A stretch of 64,000 bases of DNA from Promethearchaeia archaeon (GCA_029856045.1 JAHQWG010000047.1:188001-252000); one strand, 5' to 3'. Positions 8,784-18,787 are shown, numbered from the stretch's first letter. Translations and numbers: made by a program. The notes: generated by a model not told the origin, from the sequence alone.

Positions 8784-9989
8784 ATGATTTATACTGAATT
8801 AATGAAGGATATTTATTACACAGGTTATGTAGATTGGGAGGTAAGAAATTTTCACGGATATTCTACACACAGGGGGTCATCATATAATGCTTATTTGGTA
8901 AAAGGAGAAAAAAATGTTTTGATAGATACGGTTAAACGTCCTTTTTTTAATTATTTCTTGGAGAATATAAAGAGCATCATTAATCCGGAAAAAATTGATT
9001 ATCTTATCATGAATCATATTGAAATGGACCATTCTGGCTCATTTCCATTAATCATTAAATATCTTCCAAACGCTCAAATTATAGCTTCTAAAAAGGGTGT
9101 TGAAATTTTAAGAGATCATTTTCATAAAGAAGTTGATGATGAAGTATTCAATAATATTCGAGCTGTGAAAGAAGGAGATACTTTAGATATTGGTAACGGT
9201 AAAAAATTTACATTTGTTCCAATCCCAATGATCCATTGGCCTGATTCAATGGTATCATTTATGACAGACGAAAATGGTAAAAACATTTTATTTTCAAATG
9301 ATGCTTTTGGACAACATTTCGCCACTTCCTCACGTTGGGATGATGAGAATGATTTTGACGTAATAATGGAAGAAGCGGTTAAATATTATGCAAATATTTT
9401 ACTTCATTTATCGAAACTGATCTCAAATGTTTTACCCAAAGTAGGTTCTTTGCCAATAGAAATTATTTGCCCTTCGCATGGAGTGTGTTGGAGGAAACAT
9501 GTAGGAGATATAGTTGAAAGGTATAAAAAGTGGTCAGCAGGAGACATTGATAATAAAACAGCAATAATTATATATGATTCAATGTGGGGAAGCACCGAAA
9601 TTATCGCAAAAGCCCTATACAAGGAATTGCAATATAGAGGGATAAAAGTGAAACGATATAAATTAACTAATGCAGACTATTCTGACGTAATAACAGAAGC
9701 TATGCTTTCAAAAGCAATTATTGTAGGAAGTCCAACTTTAAATAATGGAATGTATCCAACAGTGGCAGAATATGTCTGTTATCAGAAAGGTTTAAAGCCA
9801 ATGAATAAAATAGGACTAGCCTTTGGTTCGTATGGATGGGGTGGTGGAGCTGTGAAAGAAATTATTAAAGAGTTAGAAGCTTCTAAAATTGAAGTTTTAG
9901 ACGAACATATAGAAATTAAATTTGTTCCAAAGCCAGAAGATCTTAATTTCAAAAAGATTATCGATAAACTAATTGAGAAAATGGTATAA
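8784..9989 (+). CDS. fprA: Flavodiiron protein (rubredoxin:oxygen oxidoreductase)
   Basis: Reduces O2 to water (or NO to N2O) in the cytosol using electrons from rubredoxin or F420. The 401 residues match class A flavodiiron proteins. The N-terminal metallo-beta-lactamase-like domain holds the diiron ligands in NHIEMDHSGSFP (H-x-E-x-D-H), with further His in PIPMIHWPDSM and PSHGVCW; the C-terminal flavodoxin domain starts near residue 255 with AIIIYDSMWGSTEIIAKAL and ends with SYGWGGGAVKEI. The ribosome site AAAAAAGGTGA sits 8-10 nt before ATG. The acyl-CoA dehydrogenase-rubredoxin gene follows after 12 nt, so the two are co-transcribed. The order reductase, rubredoxin, flavodiiron protein, rubredoxin fusion argues for O2 removal fed by rubredoxin. 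Confidence 0.95.
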   Translation: MIYTELMKDIYYTGYVDWEVRNFHGYSTHRGSSYNAYLVKGEKNVLIDTVKRPFFNYFLENIKSIINPEKIDYLIMNHIEMDHSGSFPLIIKYLPNAQIIASKKGVEILRDHFHKEVDDEVFNNIRAVKEGDTLDIGNGKKFTFVPIPMIHWPDSMVSFMTDENGKNILFSNDAFGQHFATSSRWDDENDFDVIMEEAVKYYANILLHLSKLISNVLPKVGSLPIEIICPSHGVCWRKHVGDIVERYKKWSAGDIDNKTAIIIYDSMWGSTEIIAKALYKELQYRGIKVKRYKLTNADYSDVITEAMLSKAIIVGSPTLNNGMYPTVAEYVCYQKGLKPMNKIGLAFGSYGWGGGAVKEIIKELEASKIEVLDEHIEIKFVPKPEDLNFKKIIDKLIEKMV

Positions 9990-10001
9990 AGGTTTTAAGA
10001 T

Positions 10002-11402
10002 ATGGATTTCAATTTAACAGACACTCAAAAAGAATTGCAAAAAAAAGCACAGGAATTTGCAATTAAGGAAATCTTGCCAGTAGCAGCTAGTTACGATGAA
10101 CATGGGAAATTTCCAATTGAAATTATTGAGAAAGCCTATAAGGCAGGTTTAGTGAATTTAGCAATTCCAAAAAAATATGGGGGACCTGGTTATGGTCTCT
10201 TAGAATCTGTAGTAGTTGTTGAGGAAATTGCTGCGGCTTGTCCCGGATTCGCAACATCCATATTTGCAAATAATTTAGGAGCAGAGCCAATAATTTTAGG
10301 AGGTAATGAAGAACAGAAAGATAGAATATTAGGAGAATTAGTAAAAAAATTTACTTTAATTTCTTTTGCTACCTCTGAACCTGGAATGGGTTCTGATGTT
10401 GCTGGAATTAATTGTCAAGCTCAAAAAGATGGAGAAGATTATATTTTAAATGGTACAAAGTATTGGATTACCAATGCAGGTTATGCAAAATATATTTCTC
10501 TATTTGCGACAACGGATCCAGCAAAAAAACATAAAGGAATATGTGCTTTTATTTTACCAACTAATTTAGTAGGAGTTAAAACAGGAAAACCAATTCCTAA
10601 ATTGGGGCATAGAGCATCGAATACCACTTCTGTGGTTTTAAAAAATGTGAGAATTCCAAAAGAAAATATATTGGCTCATCCAGGGAGAGGTTTTATTTTA
10701 GCAATGCAAACATTTGCTCACACTCGTCCAGCCATAGGAGCTTTTGCTACAGGTTTAGCAAGATCCGCTATGGAATATGTGATTGATTATGCAAAAAAAA
10801 GAGAGACTTTCGGAAGACCAATAGCAAATTATCAAGCTATTCAGTTCAAAATTGCAGAAATGTATAAAAATATTGAAGCTAGTCGATTATTAACCCATAA
10901 ATCAGCATGGGAGACAGATCAAGGGTTAGATAATACATTAAGTGCAGCATGTGCAAAAGCATTTGCCTCAGATGTTGCTATGCAAGTAGCTACTGAAGCT
11001 ATTCAAATAATGGGAGGTTACGGTTATATGAAAACATACCCATTAGAAAAGTTATTCAGAGATGCAAAACTATTTCAAATTTACGAAGGCACCTCAGAAA
11101 TCCAGAGAATAATTATTTCAAGATTTGTGATGAAACAATATAAACATGGAATGCCCAATTTATATGAACTCCCAAGAATTGAGGTAGAAAGAGAAGAAGA
11201 AGTTGAAATTCCGCCAATTTCATTAAAGACTAGTGAGGAACTGGGAGGAAAATACAGATGTACAGTGTGTGGATATATTTATGATCCTGTAAAAGGTGAT
11301 CCAGATAGTGGAATCTCTCCAGAAACTCCATTTGAAGAAATTCCAGATGATTGGCATTGTCCAGTATGCGGAGTTTCAAAGGATAAGTTTATAAAATTAT
11401 GA
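10002..11402 (+). CDS. Acyl-CoA dehydrogenase fused to a C-terminal rubredoxin domain
   Basis: FAD enzyme that oxidizes acyl-CoA to enoyl-CoA, carrying its own electron acceptor. Residues 1-380 are a full acyl-CoA dehydrogenase: [11 protein letters not shown] (122-132), WITNAG (155-160), KRETFGRP (266-273) and [10 protein letters not shown] with the likely catalytic base Glu362. A linker of charged and Pro residues (385-412) leads to a complete rubredoxin at 415-466 with CTVC (420-423) and CPVC (453-456). The gene is 12 nt behind the flavodiiron gene and its stop is close to the 2-oxoacid oxidoreductase start. The fusion implies direct electron transfer from FADH2 to rubredoxin and on to the flavodiiron protein or another acceptor, instead of ETF. 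Substrate chain length is unknown; branched or short acyl-CoA is plausible. Confidence 0.93.
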   Translation: MDFNLTDTQKELQKKAQEFAIKEILPVAASYDEHGKFPIEIIEKAYKAGLVNLAIPKKYGGPGYGLLESVVVVEEIAAACPGFATSIFANNLGAEPIILGGNEEQKDRILGELVKKFTLISFATSEPGMGSDVAGINCQAQKDGEDYILNGTKYWITNAGYAKYISLFATTDPAKKHKGICAFILPTNLVGVKTGKPIPKLGHRASNTTSVVLKNVRIPKENILAHPGRGFILAMQTFAHTRPAIGAFATGLARSAMEYVIDYAKKRETFGRPIANYQAIQFKIAEMYKNIEASRLLTHKSAWETDQGLDNTLSAACAKAFASDVAMQVATEAIQIMGGYGYMKTYPLEKLFRDAKLFQIYEGTSEIQRIIISRFVMKQYKHGMPNLYELPRIEVEREEEVEIPPISLKTSEELGGKYRCTVCGYIYDPVKGDPDSGISPETPFEEIPDDWHCPVCGVSKDKFIKL

Positions 11403-11426
11403 TTATTTTCTTGTAGGTGCGATAAA

Positions 11427-13085
11427 ATTACGGAAAAGAATGTATTCACATTTATAGTTGGGGGTAAAGCTGGTCAAGGTGTTAAAAAAGCAGGTTCAGT
11501 TGCTTCTCAACTTTTTATAAATAAGAGTCGTTTTGTATTTCAAATAGACGATTACATGAGTTTAATAAAAGGAGGACATAATTTCTCGATTGTTAGTACT
11601 TCTACTAGATGGATTAGTAGTCATTATATGAAAGCTGATCTAATTGTTAATTTTGATAAAAGAAGCTATGATAATCATATAGACCACCTTTCTGAAGGTG
11701 GTTTAATGGTCTATAATTCTGATATTAAAGGAAATATGGGTGGTATAGGTATTTCTTTAACAAGCGAAGCAAAAAGATTTCCTAATCCTAATTTAATGCT
11801 TGGAGTTGGTGCTATTGCTATATTAGGGGCGACCATTGGCGTTAATAAAACAGAGTTAAATGCATTAATAAAGAATGAATATTCTAAAGGTGTTAAAGAG
11901 AATATTTCTTATGCCAATATTATTTATGATATTGTTTATCCTATAATTGGAGGGAAATTCCAATTAGAAGGTGGATCTAAAAAAAGACCGAATATCTCGG
12001 GAAATCAAGCAATAGCATTAGGAGCAATAGCAGGTGGATTAGATTGTTATTACGCTTATCCTATGACACCAGCCACATCCATCCTACATTATCTTGCTGC
12101 AATAGCAGATGATTTTGGACTTGCAGTTATACATCCCGAAAATGAAATAGCAGTTATAAATATGGCTATAGGATCAACCTTTACTGGAGCGAGGTCAATG
12201 GTTGGTTCTAGCGGCGGAGGTTTTTCTTTGATGGCTGAGGGAATTTCATTAGCTGGTATAATCGAATCACCTGTATTAATTGTATTATCCATGAGACCTG
12301 GACCAGCTACGGGCGTTCCAACTTATACAGAACAAGGAGATTTAAATTTTGCTTTAAATGTGGGTCATGGGGAATTTTTACGCATCGTTGCTTCTCCAGG
12401 AACTATAGAGGAGGCATTTTTTCTTACAGCTCAAATGTTGGATTTAGTATGGAAGTTTCAAACTCCTGGAATATTACTCACAGAAAAACATTTATCAGAG
12501 AGTAGTATGACAGTCGATATAAATTTAAATGACACTATTTGGGCTGAACCACTGCTTTATAAAGATGGAGAATATAAAAGATATTTAGATACGAAGGATG
12601 GAATATCCCCCTTATTATTTCCACCATCAAAGGAAATACTCAAATGGAATAGTTATGAACATGATGAGTTTGGATTTACAACCGAAGATCCTCAATGGAT
12701 TAAAAGGATGCATGATAAACGAAATAAAAAGTTTAAATCATTAAAAAATTACCTTATGAAAAAAAAAACAATAAATATTTTTGGGGATAAGGGGCCAATA
12801 ATAATTACATATGGTTCAACGGTGATGAGCGTATTAGAAGCATTAAAGTATGGTAATATTGAGGCTAGAGTTGTACAACCAATTTTTTTGAGTCCGTTGC
12901 CTATTTGGGAGCTTGAAAAATTTAAAGACCAAGAAGTTATTGTTATAGAGCAAAGTGCTATAGGTCAATTTGCTAATTTACTTAAAGAAAATATGAATAT
13001 TCAATTAAAAAAAGTAATAAAGCAATACGATGGAAGACCTTTCGACCCAATAAAATTATCTAAAAAAATTAAGGATGTGGTATAA
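11427..13085 (+). CDS. 2-oxoacid:ferredoxin oxidoreductase, fused gamma-alpha subunit
   Basis: Oxidizes a 2-oxoacid with CoA to acyl-CoA and CO2, reducing ferredoxin. Residues 1-180 are the gamma domain, beginning TFIVGGKAGQGV; the alpha (pyrimidine-binding) domain follows with GNQAIALGAIAGG and YAYPMTPATSI. The 552-residue gamma-alpha fusion is like KorA/VorA of anaerobes. The frame is open from the previous stop at 11400-11402 but has no ATG, GTG or TTG before codon 44 (11556), which lies inside the conserved gamma domain. ATT at 11427 is preceded by AGGTG (11415-11419, 7 nt gap) and gives ITEKNVFTFIVGG, a normal family N-terminus, so AUU initiation is the best reading. With the beta gene next door it probably serves branched-chain, aryl or 2-oxoglutarate substrates. 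Confidence 0.9.
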   Translation: MTEKNVFTFIVGGKAGQGVKKAGSVASQLFINKSRFVFQIDDYMSLIKGGHNFSIVSTSTRWISSHYMKADLIVNFDKRSYDNHIDHLSEGGLMVYNSDIKGNMGGIGISLTSEAKRFPNPNLMLGVGAIAILGATIGVNKTELNALIKNEYSKGVKENISYANIIYDIVYPIIGGKFQLEGGSKKRPNISGNQAIALGAIAGGLDCYYAYPMTPATSILHYLAAIADDFGLAVIHPENEIAVINMAIGSTFTGARSMVGSSGGGFSLMAEGISLAGIIESPVLIVLSMRPGPATGVPTYTEQGDLNFALNVGHGEFLRIVASPGTIEEAFFLTAQMLDLVWKFQTPGILLTEKHLSESSMTVDINLNDTIWAEPLLYKDGEYKRYLDTKDGISPLLFPPSKEILKWNSYEHDEFGFTTEDPQWIKRMHDKRNKKFKSLKNYLMKKKTINIFGDKGPIIITYGSTVMSVLEALKYGNIEARVVQPIFLSPLPIWELEKFKDQEVIVIEQSAIGQFANLLKENMNIQLKKVIKQYDGRPFDPIKLSKKIKDVV

Positions 13086-13089
13086 AATA

Positions 13090-13929
13090 GTGAAATTAGG
13101 AACTAATATCGAAAATACCTGGTGCCTAGGTTGCGGTAATTTTGGAATTTTAAATGCTTTCAAGAAAGCAATTGTTGAGCTTGAAGAAAAAGGAATTTCA
13201 CAAAATAATATTTTAATTGCTTCTGGTATTGGTTGTAGCGCAAAAATCTTTGATTATCTTAATCTCAGCGGTATTTATTCATTACATGGAAGAGATTTAG
13301 CTACAATAGAGGGAATTAAATTTGCCAATCCAAATTTAAAAACAATCACATTCTCAGGAGATGGAAATGCAATGGGCGAAGGTTTAACGCATTTACTATT
13401 TGCTGCAAAACGGAACGCAGATGTAACAATAATTATGCACAACAACGGTGTTTACGCCTTAACAACGGGACAATATACGCCGATTACTGAAAGAGGTTGG
13501 AAAGGACCTTCCACTCCCAAGGGAAGCGTTGAAGAACCTTTTAATGCTATATCTTTAGTTTTGGAAGCAGGAGCTACCTTCGTTGCTAGGTCCTATACAG
13601 CGAAAATACAGCACCTTACAGATATGATGGTTCAAGCGATAGAACATAAGGGTTTTTCTTTCTTAGAAGTTCTACAACCTTGTGTTAGCTATAATAATAC
13701 TTATAAATTATACAACGAAATTGTTGAAGAACTTGATGATATTCCTAAAAGCATTGAAGAAGCAAAATTATATGCAAAGAATAAAGATAAATTATTTATT
13801 GGAATATTTTATAGAACTGAGAAACCAACTTTTTGTGAGTTATTATATGGTGATCATAACCCAGTAGAGAAAAGGCAGTATAGAGAAGAGAGAATAAATA
13901 AAATAAAAAAAATATTAAATATTAAGTAG
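13090..13929 (+). CDS. 2-oxoacid:ferredoxin oxidoreductase, beta subunit
   Basis: Thiamine-diphosphate subunit of the enzyme begun by the gene before it. The N-terminus WCLGCGNFGILNAF carries the family CxxC, and the ThDP/Mg motif is GDGNAMGEGLTHLLFAAKRN followed by NNGVYALTTGQYTP. A cysteine in GIGCSAK is the usual third cluster-side residue. About 279 residues. An ATG at 13075 would overlap the upstream gene, but it has no spaced ribosome site; GTG at 13090 lies behind GGATGTGG and gives VKLGTNIENTWC, so it is preferred. The sequence T-G-Q-Y-T-P is shared by most family members and does not fix the substrate. Ferredoxin reduced here could feed the rubredoxin and thiol systems nearby. Confidence 0.93.
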   Translation: MKLGTNIENTWCLGCGNFGILNAFKKAIVELEEKGISQNNILIASGIGCSAKIFDYLNLSGIYSLHGRDLATIEGIKFANPNLKTITFSGDGNAMGEGLTHLLFAAKRNADVTIIMHNNGVYALTTGQYTPITERGWKGPSTPKGSVEEPFNAISLVLEAGATFVARSYTAKIQHLTDMMVQAIEHKGFSFLEVLQPCVSYNNTYKLYNEIVEELDDIPKSIEEAKLYAKNKDKLFIGIFYRTEKPTFCELLYGDHNPVEKRQYREERINKIKKILNIK

Positions 13930-13974
13930 AATCGAAATTTTATTTTTTATTAAATAAATTTAGAGGTTCCTAAA

Positions 13975-14544
13975 ATGGATGTAAAAGAGGCAATAAATAA
14001 AAGAAGAGCGTATAGATCTCTTGATCCTATTAAAATTTCTGATGAATTAATACAAGATCTTGCAGAATCTGCACAATTGGCTCCATCTTGTATGAATAAA
14101 CAACCGTGGAGATTTATTTTTATTCATGATAAGAAAGTTTTAGAAAAATTATTTACTACATTAACATCGGGAAATAAATGGGTTGAAAAAGTATCTATGA
14201 TAATTGGTGTATTTAGCAATCCTAAAAATGATTGTATAATCGGAGAAAGATTTTATTATCTTTTTGATACTGGCATGGCTACAGCTTTTATTATATTAAG
14301 AGCTACTGAACTTGGGTTGATTGCGCATCCAATTGCTGGTTTTAATGAAGAGAAGGTCAAGAAAATTCTAGATCTTCCTGAAGAAATGAGATTAATTACA
14401 CTTGTGAATATTGGGAAACATTCTAAAGAAATAAATCCTAATCTTTCTGAAAGTATGAAGTTGGGAGAAAAACAACGCCCTCCGAGAAAATCAATTGATG
14501 ATTTTGTACATATTAATAAATATGACCCAAGTAAGGAAAAATAG
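13975..14544 (+). CDS. Nitroreductase-family flavoprotein
   Basis: FMN-dependent NAD(P)H oxidoreductase of the nitroreductase fold, 189 residues. The start MDVKEAINKRRAYRSL is the usual FMN-phosphate-binding R-x-S-x-R-like region, APSCMNKQPWRFIFI covers the flavin N5 side, and DTGMATAFIILRATELGL is the core helix. The ribosome site AGAGGTT lies 7-9 nt before ATG. Physiological substrate is unknown; members reduce quinones, nitro-aromatics, enoyl or flavin substrates. It follows korB by 45 nt and precedes the DUF255 gene by 18 nt, so it belongs to the same redox transcript. Confidence 0.9.
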   Translation: MDVKEAINKRRAYRSLDPIKISDELIQDLAESAQLAPSCMNKQPWRFIFIHDKKVLEKLFTTLTSGNKWVEKVSMIIGVFSNPKNDCIIGERFYYLFDTGMATAFIILRATELGLIAHPIAGFNEEKVKKILDLPEEMRLITLVNIGKHSKEINPNLSESMKLGEKQRPPRKSIDDFVHINKYDPSKEK

Positions 14545-14562
14545 TTTTTAAGAGATTAAAAA

Positions 14563-16701
14563 ATGGAAAAAAGATTGTTGGATAAAAAAAAATTATCTCA
14601 AAATGATGAAATTACACATAATAAACTAATAAATGAGAAAAGTCCTTATTTACTTCAACATGCTGAAAATCCTGTTAATTGGTATCCATGGGGAAACGAA
14701 GCATTTGAAAAGGCACGAAAAGAAAATAAGCCAATATTCTTATCAATTGGATATTCTACTTGCCATTGGTGTCATGTTATGGCACATGAGTCTTTTGAAG
14801 ATACAGCAGTGGCAGAATTAATGAACGAAATCTTTGTTTCAATTAAAGTTGACAGAGAAGAGCGACCTGATATTGATAAGATCTATATGACTATATGTCA
14901 AATGATGACAGGTCAAGGGGGATGGCCACTTACGTTATTTTTAACTCCTGATAAAAAACCATTTTTTGCTGGAACCTATTTTCCTAAAGAAAGGAGATTT
15001 GGTCGAATAGGTTTGATAGAACTCATATTAAAAATAAAAGAGCTTTGGAAAATACAAAAAAACGATGTGTTAAGATCTGCAGATCAAATTACTTTTTCTT
15101 TACAAAATTTAGATTTTAAATCGCCCGGAGATAAACTTAACGAAAAAACCATTAAAAAAGCTTATAATCAATTATTGAGTCAATATGATAATAAAAATGG
15201 AGGTTTCAACAACGCTCCCAAATTTCCTACTCCACATAATCTTCTCTTTCTTTTAAGATTTTGGAAGCGTACTGGGAATAAAGAAGCTTTAGAGATGGTT
15301 GAAAATACCCTTCAAAAAATGAGGCTTGGTGGTATTTATGATCATATAGGATTTGGATTTCATCGATATTCTACAGATCCAGTTTGGCTTGTTCCCCATT
15401 TTGAAAAGATGCTCTACGATCAAGCTTTATTGGCAATTGCTTATACAGAAGCTTACCAAGCAACTAAAAAAAATATATACGCAAATACAGCTAAAGAAAT
15501 TTTTACTTATGTCTTACGTGATATGACTTCACCTGATGGGGGATTTTATTCAGCAGAGGATGCTGATAGTGAGGGTAAAGAAGGAAAGTTTTATGTATGG
15601 ACTATTGAAGAATTCCAACAAATACTTGAAGAGGAAGAAGAAGATTTAGCAAGAAAAATATTTAATTTAAAAAATCAAGGAAATTATTTAGAAGAAACAA
15701 CTAAAAAAAAGACAAGTCATAATATATTGCATCTTAAAGATTCATTGACCAACCTTTCTAAAGAATTAAACATTTCTGAAAAGGATTTAACATTTAGGAT
15801 AGAAAAAATTCGCGAAAAATTATTCAAAATTAGAGATGAACGAGTTCATCCCCATAAAGATGATAAGATATTAGCTGATTGGAACGGATTAATGATTGCT
15901 GCATTTGCTAAAGGAGCTCAAATTTTTGGCGATTCTATTTATTTAAATGTTGCAAAAAAAGCGGCAAATTTTATACTTTCAAATATGCGGAAACCAAACA
16001 ATAGATTATTACATCGATATAGAGAAGGAGATGCTGAAATTGATGCTTACCTAAATGATTATATCTTCTTAATATGGGGATTTATTGAATTATATGAAAC
16101 TAGTTTAGAAGTCACTTTTCTTAAGAATGCTCTGGAATTAAATAAAGAAGTAATAGATCATTTTTGGGATGATTCAGTAGGTGGTTTCTTTTTTACTGCC
16201 AATGATGGTGAGACACTTTTAACTCGTCAGAAAGAGATCTACGATGGAGCAATCCCATCAGGAAATTCTGTAGCTATGTTAAATTTATTAAGATTGAGTT
16301 ATTTAACTGGAGATCACGAGTTAGAAGAAAAAGCGGATATTTTAAGTAGAGTTTTTGCTGAACGAGTTAATAATTCACCGATTGCGCATACTCAATTAAT
16401 GGTTGCAGTTGATTTTAGCGTTGGTCCAACCTTTACAATAGTAATTGTTGGTGATGCTGAAGAAATTAATACGCAAGAAATGTTAGCATATATTCATAAT
16501 CAATTTCTCCCAAATATATCATTAATTCAGAGAAATATAAAACAGGTTCCTCCAGAAATCGATGTATTTATAAATTATATCCATAATTACAATAAAATAG
16601 ATAATAAAACTACTGCTTATATATGCACAAATAAAACCTGTAAACCTCCAATAACAGATGTCAATAAATTGTTAAAACTTATTAATCCAAGATGGAATTA
16701 A
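14563..16701 (+). CDS. DUF255 thioredoxin-like / YyaL-family protein
   Basis: A 712-residue protein of the widespread YyaL/SPATA20 family. The N-terminal thioredoxin-like domain begins [20 protein letters not shown] and has the active-site-like STCHWCHVM (CxxC near residue 67); a second conserved block [14 protein letters not shown] follows. Residues from about 200 onward form an (alpha/alpha)6 glycosidase-like barrel with [12 protein letters not shown] and [14 protein letters not shown]. Function is not established; roles in thiol oxidation or N-acylglucosamine epimerase-like chemistry have been proposed for relatives. It is complete in length. It is 18 nt behind the nitroreductase and overlaps the next gene by 10 nt. 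Confidence 0.93.
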   Translation: MEKRLLDKKKLSQNDEITHNKLINEKSPYLLQHAENPVNWYPWGNEAFEKARKENKPIFLSIGYSTCHWCHVMAHESFEDTAVAELMNEIFVSIKVDREERPDIDKIYMTICQMMTGQGGWPLTLFLTPDKKPFFAGTYFPKERRFGRIGLIELILKIKELWKIQKNDVLRSADQITFSLQNLDFKSPGDKLNEKTIKKAYNQLLSQYDNKNGGFNNAPKFPTPHNLLFLLRFWKRTGNKEALEMVENTLQKMRLGGIYDHIGFGFHRYSTDPVWLVPHFEKMLYDQALLAIAYTEAYQATKKNIYANTAKEIFTYVLRDMTSPDGGFYSAEDADSEGKEGKFYVWTIEEFQQILEEEEEDLARKIFNLKNQGNYLEETTKKKTSHNILHLKDSLTNLSKELNISEKDLTFRIEKIREKLFKIRDERVHPHKDDKILADWNGLMIAAFAKGAQIFGDSIYLNVAKKAANFILSNMRKPNNRLLHRYREGDAEIDAYLNDYIFLIWGFIELYETSLEVTFLKNALELNKEVIDHFWDDSVGGFFFTANDGETLLTRQKEIYDGAIPSGNSVAMLNLLRLSYLTGDHELEEKADILSRVFAERVNNSPIAHTQLMVAVDFSVGPTFTIVIVGDAEEINTQEMLAYIHNQFLPNISLIQRNIKQVPPEIDVFINYIHNYNKIDNKTTAYICTNKTCKPPITDVNKLLKLINPRWN

Positions 16702-17873
16702 AAGTTATGAATGGTATTTGGGATGTTAAATCCGATGTTGTGAAAAGAGGAGATAATAATAGAGATGTTTCGCCTTTAACTGGCAAAACAGGAAAGGATG
16801 AAAACGGTTTCACTCACTATGTATTCAGCAAAGTTTTATTTAATAATCCGTGGTATGTCATCCCTGATGATAACATTGAATTATTCGAGAAATTTTTAAA
16901 AGGAGGTTCAAGGCATTATCCATCCGATGGAAGCATACCTTGTGATATAGTTGCTAAGGAAACAAGAATAATTTTAAATAAAATAGTAGAAATCGCTAAT
17001 GACCCTAGCGATAAATATTATGAAGATGCGCGTAAAACATTAGAAAATGGTAAATATGCATTGGTTAGAGGGACTTTAAAATTATATTTAGGCAAATATG
17101 CTACGAGAGATTGGAGAAGAAAAAGATTTACTGATGATATTGACTTCTGGATTTTCAACATGGATTTATATGAGCACGTGTTAAAAGAAAATGGTTGGAA
17201 AAGGATATCAGATACAAAAGAATGGGAAAAACAAATTCAGTGGGTTAATCTTATTAGAAATGAAAGGGAAGCAAATATGCTTATTGCAGCAAATGATATA
17301 AACTTATTATTGGATTTCGGGTCAGGAGCTTATCTTGAAGGTACAAGCCTAAAGGCAATTTTTAGCAAAAAAATAAAAAGAGGTCATGATGTTGACCTTA
17401 GTGATTTATTAAATGTAGCCATAGTTAATGGATGCGATTATAAACATTGCGGAGAAAGGCTTAGAGAAGAAGAGTGGCTTAATGCTTGGATTGCATTTGA
17501 GGAGGCCGTTAATACAAGAAATACACGAACAACTTCGAATTTGATAACTCTTTGTCGATATTCGTTAGGAATTGCTGATCACTTAGAAAGGGTTGCAAAA
17601 TCGATAAATAAATATCATTATAAGATACTTGATAACTCTGAATATCCAGATAACGAATTAGAGAGAATATGTAGAATATCAATTCATTGGATTGAATTTC
17701 TTTCGTCTCATGGTCATAATAATACTCGGAAAATGCTTCATGATTATTTAATAGAGCAAAGAGATTTTAAATTTCAACATTCAAAAAATCTTAGAGCTTT
17801 TACTGAAAAAGTACTAAATCTTCTTAATTCTAAATATTCACATTTGAAGATTTTTTTTGAAATTGAAAATTAA
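16692..17873 (+). CDS. Unknown protein with a nucleotidyltransferase-like motif
   Basis: I do not recognise this 393-residue protein by name. It has a short motif RGTLKLYL followed by [13 protein letters not shown] (about 126-156), which resembles the substrate-strand and catalytic D-x-D of MNT/AbiEii-type nucleotidyltransferases (G-G-T-x-L then R-x-T-x-DIDF). The C-terminal 150 residues are helical, with many paired Arg/Asp and HxH-type groups (SSHGHNN), without membrane segments. The listed ATG overlaps the DUF255 stop by 10 nt; an in-frame ATG at 16707 (MNGIWDV) is an equally possible start, as neither has a good ribosome site. The overlap suggests translational coupling. The nucleotidyltransferase idea is inference from a short motif. 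Confidence 0.6.
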   Translation: MELKVMNGIWDVKSDVVKRGDNNRDVSPLTGKTGKDENGFTHYVFSKVLFNNPWYVIPDDNIELFEKFLKGGSRHYPSDGSIPCDIVAKETRIILNKIVEIANDPSDKYYEDARKTLENGKYALVRGTLKLYLGKYATRDWRRKRFTDDIDFWIFNMDLYEHVLKENGWKRISDTKEWEKQIQWVNLIRNEREANMLIAANDINLLLDFGSGAYLEGTSLKAIFSKKIKRGHDVDLSDLLNVAIVNGCDYKHCGERLREEEWLNAWIAFEEAVNTRNTRTTSNLITLCRYSLGIADHLERVAKSINKYHYKILDNSEYPDNELERICRISIHWIEFLSSHGHNNTRKMLHDYLIEQRDFKFQHSKNLRAFTEKVLNLLNSKYSHLKIFFEIEN

Positions 17874-17992
17874 AAGAAAACTTTATTATAATCGAAATAA
17901 TTGATGGTTTATTTACAATAATAGACTTAAGTTTCTCAAGAGAATTAAATGGATTTTTAGTAATTCATAAAAAAAATGAAAAAAAAATAATT

Positions 17993-18787
17993 TCATTTAT
18001 CTTCAAGTAATATTACTTTATCCACAAATAACTCGTAATTATTATCTTCATCGAAATCGTGTATGACAACCTTTTCTACATCCTCAAATCCTTTTATTTC
18101 TAGAAGCTCAGATTCGTATATAATTTTAACATCAGATATTTTTAATTTTTCTTGTATTTCTGCATTACCAGGAGTAGATTTACTGTAAGTGACTACTACA
18201 ACTCTTCCAGTATGTTTTGTTAATTCTAATGCGATTTTTAAGGAATTGTCTCCGTTATCTACAATTAATACTCTTTTATCGTTAAATTCTGATAAATTAT
18301 CTGCTTTCTTATAAGTTCCCTTACCAAGAAACTCATTAAAACCTATGATATTTTTTTCTTCTAATTGACAAGCAGTAATTACATCAACTTCTGGATTTTC
18401 ACCGTCTCTATAATTGCGAATTGCTGCTTGAAGCGCATCAGCTGCCAAATTAGAACAATGCATTTTAATCGGTGGTAATCCATCGAGTTCATCTGCCACA
18501 TCAGATCTCGTTATTTTATACGCTTCGTTAAGCGTTTTTCCCTTGGCCATTTCAGTAATCATAGAAGAAGTCGCCACAGCAGAACCACAACCAAATGTTT
18601 TAAACTTAATATCTTCTATTATTTCCTCGCCTTTTTCGTTTTTACCGACCTTGATATAAATCCACATAAGATCTCCGCATACTGGATTTCCAACTTTTCC
18701 CATACCGTCTGGAGTTTCTATTTCTCCCATATTTCTTGGGTTTCTAAAGTGATCTAATACTTTTTCAGAATATGTTGTTGATTTCAT
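17993..18787 (-). CDS. iscU: IscU/NifU-type Fe-S scaffold with a C-terminal thioredoxin-reductase-like domain
   Basis: Scaffold on which 2Fe-2S/4Fe-4S clusters are built before transfer. Residues 1-145 are a complete IscU: GNPVCGD (Cys37, Asp39), FKTFGCGSAVATSS (Cys67) and MHCSNLAADAL (Cys111). An extra Cys140 follows. The last 100 residues are an added domain: KRVLIVDNGDNSLKIALELTKH, then VVVVTYSK and IKGFEDVEKVVIHD, which resembles the NAD-binding half of thioredoxin reductase but lacks a clear GxGxxG or CxxC. This tail could bind a partner or a nucleotide; normal scaffolds are about 130-150 residues. One base separates it from iscS, and it ends the tusA-dsrE-iscS-iscU transcript. Confidence 0.93.
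   Translation of the reverse strand: MKSTTYSEKVLDHFRNPRNMGEIETPDGMGKVGNPVCGDLMWIYIKVGKNEKGEEIIEDIKFKTFGCGSAVATSSMITEMAKGKTLNEAYKITRSDVADELDGLPPIKMHCSNLAADALQAAIRNYRDGENPEVDVITACQLEEKNIIGFNEFLGKGTYKKADNLSEFNDKRVLIVDNGDNSLKIALELTKHTGRVVVVTYSKSTPGNAEIQEKLKISDVKIIYESELLEIKGFEDVEKVVIHDFDEDNNYELFVDKVILLEDK

Noticed and set aside
13075-13089. ATG at 13075 as start of the korB gene
   Set aside because: It overlaps korA and has no spaced ribosome site; GTG 13090 with GGATGTGG is better.
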